DNA of 24,481 nt. Origin: a virus. The stretch's first letter is position 1; every line of letters starts with the position of its first letter. A program made the translations under genes and the position numbers. A model generated the notes under the pieces. It was given only the letters and a program-made list of their open reading frames with translations. It had not been told where the DNA came from and searched no databases. The stretch spans positions 1-24,481 of the IMG/VR virus record IMGVR_UViG_3300049893_002184; one strand, written 5' to 3'. Positions 20,093 to 24,481 of this stretch are shown here, piece after piece.

Positions 20093-22422
20093 CAGAGCAG
20101 CAAGCCCTTACCAATGGTTTCCCACGAAAGGTCCGCGAAGCCGCCAAGAGCCTTGGACAATAGCCAGACAACGCCGGTCATCAATCCTAGCACCGCGACA
20201 CCGGCAAGAACCTTTGGATTTCCGAAGGCGGCGATGCCTTGGGCGATGCCACGAAGAGTGCTTGAGATGCCTGCACCGAGACCGCCACCCTTCATCTTGC
20301 TGGCGGATTCGGTTACTTTACCTGCGCTATCCATTGCCTTGTCGGCAACGGAACCGGCGAGACCACCTTTGGAGCCGGGCAACATTTTGCTTGCTTGTTT
20401 AGCAACATATGAAAAGACGGAAGAAATGCCCGAAGTAAGTCCACTCAATCCACCCTTACCATAAAACATCTTGAGTAATATACCACCACCAGCGAGACCA
20501 AGAAGAACATCCAACCATTTCCTGTGTTCTTCATAAAACCCAACCACGCTAGACTTTAGTTCACTAAATTCATCAGAAAACCATTTAACGACTTTGTTAA
20601 CCGTTTCAAATTTGTTTTCAAGCTGCTTTGCCCCCTCGGCCACTCCCACAATTAAATTGGAAAATGCTCTAAACGGATAAAGTATTCCCTTTACAACCAA
20701 TGCTACAAATTTAAGCGCTGGCACCAGTATTCCTACCAACGGTGTTATGATTGGTTCCAACACGTCACCGGCAGCAATTACCAACATATTCCACGCGGCA
20801 GTCAACTTTTCAACAATGCTTTGCATTTTTTGCTGTTGAATTTGCTTCTCGCCTTCTTTGATAAGATTCGACTCGTTTAGGTCGCTCATCTTCTTCAGTT
20901 TTTCCAATTCGACATCCTGAGTTAACAGTTGCTTTTTCTTTGCTTCGTCTGTTCCATTCAAAATGTCTTGGCGCTGTTTGTCAACAGCAAGCATCTTGGT
21001 CAAGTCTTTTAGGTCCATTCCCGATGCCTTCGCGAGCGCTTCACGCTGATAAAGGTTCATCTTATTGAAATCACCGGCAGCTTTGACCGACTCTAGTGTT
21101 GCCTTGGCTGCGCCCGCCACGTCTCCTTCGTAGGCAAGCTGTCTGGCTTTTTGGAATGTGATACTCTTTCCAAGCAACGCACTGGCGCTCAATTCATCGT
21201 TGACGCTGGAAGTGAAATCCAGAAGACGTTTTTGTGTGGCCGCGAGTTTGTTCAGGTCGGTTCCAAGCGAACGTGCCGTGATGGCAGACTTCATTAGTGC
21301 GGAAGGGTTTGCTCCAAGAAGTTCGAGCGTCTCCCCAGAAGCGTTCGCAACATCCTTCATGACCATGCTAAATGGCACGCCGGTTTTCTCGGAAAGTGCT
21401 GCACCGGCTTTGATAACGTTCATCGCAACGTCCTGACTGGTTCCTCCCAATCCTTGGAATGTGGCTAGGACATTTGCCGCGTCTTCGTTGGCAACTCCGA
21501 GGTTATTTGCCATCAACGCAACATTCTTCATCGCTTCATCCGTCACTAGAGAAGTTCGACCAAACACATCAAATAGAGCCTTTGCTGATTTGTAAGAGGC
21601 TTCGATTGAAATACCAATGTCCGCAAACTGTCTATTTAATTTCTCGGCACTGGTTCGAATGCCTTCCATTTGCGTATTTGTCAGGCCAGTCTCTTTTCTG
21701 AAATCTGCTGCTGCTTTATCCAATGACACAAATCGGTCGATACCAAGTTTAATCAGCCCGGCAAGAATGATGAGAGGCAATCCAATTTTCTTGATTGTTC
21801 GAAGGGCGGTTTCGGCCATTTTTGCGAATCCTGCGGCTGGACCGAGTGCTTCGTAATTGTTCTCTTTGATGTGTTGCCACACACCCACCTGTGATTGGAG
21901 TAGTTTGATTTTTTCTTCCTCACCTCGAATGCTTTCTCTCAAGGTAGCGATGTTCACCTTCTCACTTGCCGTGTATCTCTCAATTAACACCAACATTTCC
22001 CGTCTTTGAGAAATCGCCTCACTATATTCATCGCTGATATCTTCTCCATTGTGGATGGCGCGTTCCTGCATTCTATTCATGCCCTCTTCAATAGACAAAA
22101 GTCTTTGACCCAAATTCTCCGAACCACGGTTCTTTTGGTCGGCAATCAATGCCAACATACTGCGGCGTTGTCTAGCAATTGTGGATTCTATTTCAGATTC
22201 GATGGTTCTTCTTGCCTCGGAGTTTGACAAAATACTCTTCGAGAAATCATTGAACGCTGCTCGGTCTTTAGCTATGTTCTTGTAAACGTTCTCAAATTCA
22301 TTGGTGAGTTTACGAGCAAAATCTCCACTGGACGCCAAATCATCCGACAGCTGTTTAGCTTCCTTGGCCAGTTTTGCTGCTGCCTCGGCTGCGCTGGTGA
22401 TGTTCTTGACTTCGTCGCTCAT
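20089..22422 (-). CDS. Tape measure protein, N-terminal part
   Basis: This protein sets tail length and fills the tail tube. The 777-aa frame has a long coiled-coil N-terminus (to about 200), a membrane-like helix (IGLPLIILAGLIKLGI, about 217-232) and a region typical of tape measures (FRKETGLTNTQMEGIR, NNLGVANEDAANVLATFQGL, KTGVPFSMVMKDVANASGET). More coiled coil follows, and then hydrophobic segments (LEPIITPLVGILVPALKFVA; AVLGLMTGVVWLLSKALGG). It stops abruptly after ETIGKGLLLC, where sequence continuing in the -1 frame would give GKGLAALLSFAAVP. With that shift after Lys772 the full protein would be about 995 aa. ATG at 22422 has no strong Shine-Dalgarno (ACTGAGTATAT precedes it). Confidence 0.9.
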   Translation of the reverse strand: MSDEVKNITSAAEAAAKLAKEAKQLSDDLASSGDFARKLTNEFENVYKNIAKDRAAFNDFSKSILSNSEARRTIESEIESTIARQRRSMLALIADQKNRGSENLGQRLLSIEEGMNRMQERAIHNGEDISDEYSEAISQRREMLVLIERYTASEKVNIATLRESIRGEEEKIKLLQSQVGVWQHIKENNYEALGPAAGFAKMAETALRTIKKIGLPLIILAGLIKLGIDRFVSLDKAAADFRKETGLTNTQMEGIRTSAEKLNRQFADIGISIEASYKSAKALFDVFGRTSLVTDEAMKNVALMANNLGVANEDAANVLATFQGLGGTSQDVAMNVIKAGAALSEKTGVPFSMVMKDVANASGETLELLGANPSALMKSAITARSLGTDLNKLAATQKRLLDFTSSVNDELSASALLGKSITFQKARQLAYEGDVAGAAKATLESVKAAGDFNKMNLYQREALAKASGMDLKDLTKMLAVDKQRQDILNGTDEAKKKQLLTQDVELEKLKKMSDLNESNLIKEGEKQIQQQKMQSIVEKLTAAWNMLVIAAGDVLEPIITPLVGILVPALKFVALVVKGILYPFRAFSNLIVGVAEGAKQLENKFETVNKVVKWFSDEFSELKSSVVGFYEEHRKWLDVLLGLAGGGILLKMFYGKGGLSGLTSGISSVFSYVAKQASKMLPGSKGGLAGSVADKAMDSAGKVTESASKMKGGGLGAGISSTLRGIAQGIAAFGNPKVLAGVAVLGLMTGVVWLLSKALGGFADLSWETIGKGLLLC

Positions 22423-22458
22423 ATATACTCAGTGGTGTTTACCACTATAAATATAAAG

Positions 22459-22483
22459 CCCGACCAGCTTTTGACTGGTCGGG
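22459..22483 (-). terminator. Hairpin upstream of tape measure gene
   Basis: CCCGACCAG and CTGGTCGGG form a 9-bp stem with a 7-nt loop; CTTTATATTT follows on the minus strand. It may terminate the membrane-protein message. If the TATAAAAA box at 22502-22509 is a promoter, it would instead be a 5' leader hairpin of the tape measure message. Confidence 0.65.
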
Positions 22484-22491
22484 ACAGAGAG

Positions 22492-22517
22492 AAGGTCGAA
22501 GTTTTTATATTATTTCA
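22492..22517 (-). repeat. 26-bp direct repeat with TATAAAAA box, copy 1
   Basis: This segment matches 22889-22914 at 25 of 26 positions. Both copies include the TGA stop of the gene before them and then read TAATATAAAAACTTCGACC on the minus strand. The TATAAAAA at 22502-22509 is one base from the T4 late box TATAAATA. Confidence 0.8.
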
Positions 22518-22877
22518 ATCCTCGGAGTTCCACCACAGTTTGATTCCGAGCATTGCAAGAACCACCAGAACAAATCCGCCAAACAAAATGAATATTGCGG
22601 CGATGCCGCGCAGCGCATTTTTGATACCAAAGAAAACGCCAGCGATTAGAGTAGTAATGACCGGAAGAAAAAAATAGAGGCCAGTGACCCAACCGGGAAC
22701 ATTTGCCGCGATTTCTTTGTGGTCATTGGTGTATGGAAGCATAAGCAACTGTGCTCCACCCACTGTTGCTAAAAATATCAAAGTCGCTGCTTTGTGAACG
22801 TTTCGACTGTTGCCGATGATTTCCAGTTCTTGTTTACAGAATCGCACAAAATTGTCGATGTGGGCTTTCGCGTTCAT
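22515..22877 (-). CDS. Small membrane protein (120 aa, three predicted helices)
   Basis: Three hydrophobic segments are visible: about 30-48 (AATLIFLATVGGAQLLMLPY), 62-83 (GWVTGLYFFLPVITTLIAGV) and 88-112 (GIAAIFILFGGFVLVVLAML). The N-terminal 28 residues are polar and contain one Cys; the C-terminus KLWWNSED is short. No signal peptide or enzyme motif is seen. A holin is conceivable from size and helix number, but no lysis gene lies nearby, so the call stays general. The gene is flanked on both sides by the 26-bp repeat with a TATAAAAA box and followed by a hairpin, giving it the form of a self-contained promoter-gene-terminator cassette. Confidence 0.7.
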   Translation of the reverse strand: MNAKAHIDNFVRFCKQELEIIGNSRNVHKAATLIFLATVGGAQLLMLPYTNDHKEIAANVPGWVTGLYFFLPVITTLIAGVFFGIKNALRGIAAIFILFGGFVLVVLAMLGIKLWWNSED

Positions 22878-22888
22878 TTGGTTTAGAA

Positions 22889-22914
22889 AAGGTCGAAGTT
22901 TTTATATTACTTCA
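22889..22914 (-). repeat. 26-bp direct repeat with TATAAAAA box, copy 2
   Basis: This copy lies just upstream of the 120-aa membrane protein gene, with TATAAAAA at 22899-22906. A transcript would start near 22892 and leave a short leader before the ATG at 22877. It differs from copy 1 at one position. Confidence 0.8.
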
Positions 22915-23562
22915 GGTCGTGCGACTTTTTCGCAGCGCATCAAACTCCAAGTATAGCCACACGAAAAAGAAGAGAACTTGGAATAGTGCGGTCAAAAGCA
23001 TCCACCCCATGAAAACTAAAAGAACGATACAAAACATAATCATTGCAAAATTAGATGCTTTGCGCTCAACGCGATTTCCCTCTGAATTGCCTATCACGAA
23101 CCCAAGAAAAATACTCACCAATGAGGCAACCGAGAGCGCGGTGCCAACCGGGGCATAATACGAGTTAATCACATAAAACGTGGAAATGAGCAAAATCAAC
23201 ATATACAGAAGAAACGCACCAGCGCACATTCTCATGATAAACTCAATATCGCTCCCCAAATAATCATTGGTGTAAATCTTCTCAGACCGATAGAGCACAC
23301 TACCTTCAGATTCAAACGACTGTTTCTCGGCCCGGCACACCAACCAATAATACGACCCGTCGCCACCGGATTCGAACCCGACAGCCGAATTTGTTGGTCT
23401 TGGTCTGTAACGATTATCAATCATGTCATTCGACATGTTGCTGAGTGTTAGCTCTCCCCAAACAAAAACGGATAAGCATAATACAATCGTGAAAAAATAC
23501 GCTCTTATTGCCCAGCGTCTCGTTTTCGAGACGTTCTTAAACTGTTGCATTATTTCTCTCAT
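22912..23562 (-). CDS. Membrane protein (216 aa, four or five helices)
   Basis: Hydrophobic segments lie at about 17-36 (AIRAYFFTIVLCLSVFVWGE), 110-130 (AGAFLLYMLILLISTFYVI), 137-158 (VGTALSVASLVSIFLGFVIG) and 171-206 (a long stretch that could cross twice). Residues 37-108 form a polar, probably exposed region with one Cys and Tyr-rich segments (GGDGSYYWLVCRAEK). The ATG at 23562 sits very close to AGGAG; the in-frame ATG at 23550 has GAGAG at a better distance, so the start is uncertain by four codons. Function is unknown. It lies next to a second small membrane protein in front of the tail genes. Confidence 0.7.
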   Translation of the reverse strand: MREIMQQFKNVSKTRRWAIRAYFFTIVLCLSVFVWGELTLSNMSNDMIDNRYRPRPTNSAVGFESGGDGSYYWLVCRAEKQSFESEGSVLYRSEKIYTNDYLGSDIEFIMRMCAGAFLLYMLILLISTFYVINSYYAPVGTALSVASLVSIFLGFVIGNSEGNRVERKASNFAMIMFCIVLLVFMGWMLLTALFQVLFFFVWLYLEFDALRKSRTT

Positions 23563-23605
23563 ACTCCTATACTCTCTCAGGCCAATTGTAAAAAGTCAAC
23601 AAGAA

Positions 23606-24481
23606 TCATTTTTTAATCGTGGGAGGACGAGCTATCTTGCTGTTTGGGCTAACTCCTTCTCCTGCTTTCTTTTGCGCTTCCACCTCGCTCTTCTTGGCAT
23701 CTATCAGCTTCTTGATGTAGAAGTTACGCAAGCTTGTAGGCATGTGATACACACCATCTTGCGTAAATGCCCCATTTCCGTAATAGCAGAGGTCGAAAAT
23801 CTCGCTGTGGATGGCTGTTTTGCTGTCTGGACGAACGCCGAAAATTTCATGGTTGATTTCAATTTTTGTCTTTCGGCTGGTTTGGCACGCGGGGCAATTT
23901 ATTGTGGTCTCGTTGACATAGCCCGGCGTGGCAGTTTCAAAGAATTTTCGGAACATCGTGCTATCGGTGGCTGGTAGATGATAGTCGTAGAACTCGTTTA
24001 CATTTTCGACATCTATGATTTCGTCGGTGATGGTTTTGGCGAACGCAAGCCACCCATCCTTCTCATAAACCGCGTGCTCGTCGCAAGTGGGCAAACGAAA
24101 CGCCACCACCTTTCGACACTTTGGAAACGTGTAACTCAGCTTGTTCATCCCCCGATTCCATTTGGAAAAGTCGAATGGATTGGAACGAAATGCAAACGAA
24201 ATTTCTTGTTCTGTCTCCGCTTCGCAGTTGGCACACTTCGTTCGAATCTTGGTGCCCGCGCCGTAGTTGGCAATGCGCAAGTTGAGCAAAATACTTTGCT
24301 TGTCACAGTGAAGTAGTTTGCTAAAATCAAGCCCGCCTTCCACCACGCTGTTCAAAAATTGGCGTTCGGCCAAGCCACGACGCAGTAGGTTCTGGCTCGT
24401 AAGAATTTCCTCGTGCTCTGCGGTAATAGGCAGAATCTTTACCTGACCAGAAGAGTAGATTGAACCGGATGGATAGAACCA
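23606..24481 (-). CDS. Baseplate protein, T4 gp26-like (5' end beyond window)
   Basis: The frame stays open to the window edge; the apparent TTG start at 24373 is internal, because upstream codons still fit the family (GSIYSSGQVKILPITAEHEE, then ILTSQNLLRRGLAERQFLNS). At least 291 aa are visible. Matches to the T4 gp26-like baseplate family: the ILTS segment, LLNLRIANYGAGTKIRTKCANC, and near the end YHMPTSLRNFYIKKLIDAKKSE. Two CxxC pairs (KCANC and NCPAC) could bind zinc. The C-terminal tail is polar and Lys-rich. In T4-like phages this protein belongs to the hub and its assembly, in line with the tail module that follows. Family call from memory of the pattern. Confidence 0.7.
   Translation of the reverse strand, partial: WFYPSGSIYSSGQVKILPITAEHEEILTSQNLLRRGLAERQFLNSVVEGGLDFSKLLHCDKQSILLNLRIANYGAGTKIRTKCANCEAETEQEISFAFRSNPFDFSKWNRGMNKLSYTFPKCRKVVAFRLPTCDEHAVYEKDGWLAFAKTITDEIIDVENVNEFYDYHLPATDSTMFRKFFETATPGYVNETTINCPACQTSRKTKIEINHEIFGVRPDSKTAIHSEIFDLCYYGNGAFTQDGVYHMPTSLRNFYIKKLIDAKKSEVEAQKKAGEGVSPNSKIARPPTIKK

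Noticed and set aside
23368-23379. tRNA T-arm-like string GGGTTCGAATCC on the minus strand
   Set aside because: It lies inside the 216-aa membrane protein frame, and no matching D or anticodon arm can be drawn upstream.
1-24481. Genome-wide reassignment of TAG to an amino acid
   Set aside because: The long genes (polymerase, helicase, reductase, tape measure, structural proteins) are open in the standard code without internal TAG, and TAG still ends three genes.

Overview
This window looks like part of a tailed-phage genome of the broad T4-like (myovirus) kind. It carries a gp32-type single-strand DNA-binding protein, a RecA/UvsX-type recombinase, a DnaB/gp41-type helicase, a 5'-3' exonuclease and a family-A DNA polymerase, alongside T4-style baseplate parts (gp26-like, gp53-like) and a tape measure protein. 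All genes lie on the minus strand, so transcription runs from the right end to the left. The family-A polymerase (T4 itself has family B), the class II (B12-dependent) ribonucleotide reductase and the zinc-less gp32 suggest a distant T4 relative, perhaps of the Rhodothermus phage RM378 'far-T4' kind. That placement is inference from gene content. The host cannot be named.

Layout in transcription order (right to left). 24481-22430: a gp26-like baseplate protein (cut by the window edge) and two small membrane proteins; the smaller one sits between two near-identical 26-bp repeats that contain a TATAAAAA box. 22422-14380: the tail module, made of a tape measure protein split in two by an apparent -1 frameshift, a large structural protein, a gp53/LysM-like wedge protein, a baseplate hub-like protein and a small structural protein, tightly packed with several 4-bp overlaps. 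14337-12967: a compact, divergent family-A DNA polymerase. 12902-10168: a late-type promoter (TATAAATA) driving a PD-(D/E)XK-like nuclease, a two-domain protein with a long low-complexity linker, and an unknown protein, closed by a hairpin terminator. 9973-3007: replication and nucleotide metabolism, with gp32 (own terminator), RecA, a possible 49-aa gene, 5'-3' exonuclease, helicase and class II ribonucleotide reductase. 3005-1: a 52-aa gene, a strong terminator, a charged low-complexity protein, an unknown protein, an HExxH metallopeptidase, a tRNA with a CUA (amber-reading) anticodon, a peptidyl-tRNA hydrolase (Pth2) and the start of a Cys-rich redox-like protein.

Two themes stand out. First, the tRNA appears to be an amber suppressor. 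The Pth2 gene next to it has no ATG consistent with its family N-terminus unless two in-frame TAG codons are read through, and TAG ends three other genes, one of which would fuse in frame to the metallopeptidase if read through. The long genes contain no internal TAG, so this is not whole-genome recoding. Second, at least four proteins of unknown or enzymatic function (positions 1988, 2713, 11434 and 12902) begin with a short helical peptide carrying an (I/L)-x-E site. This resembles the T4 capsid-targeting sequence that sends internal proteins into the head for injection. If so, the window encodes a set of packaged, injected proteins that includes a nuclease and possibly a metallopeptidase. 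Both readings are inferences from sequence and have not been tested.

No gap between genes exceeds 200 bases. No CRISPR array, insertion sequence, integrase or rRNA was seen.
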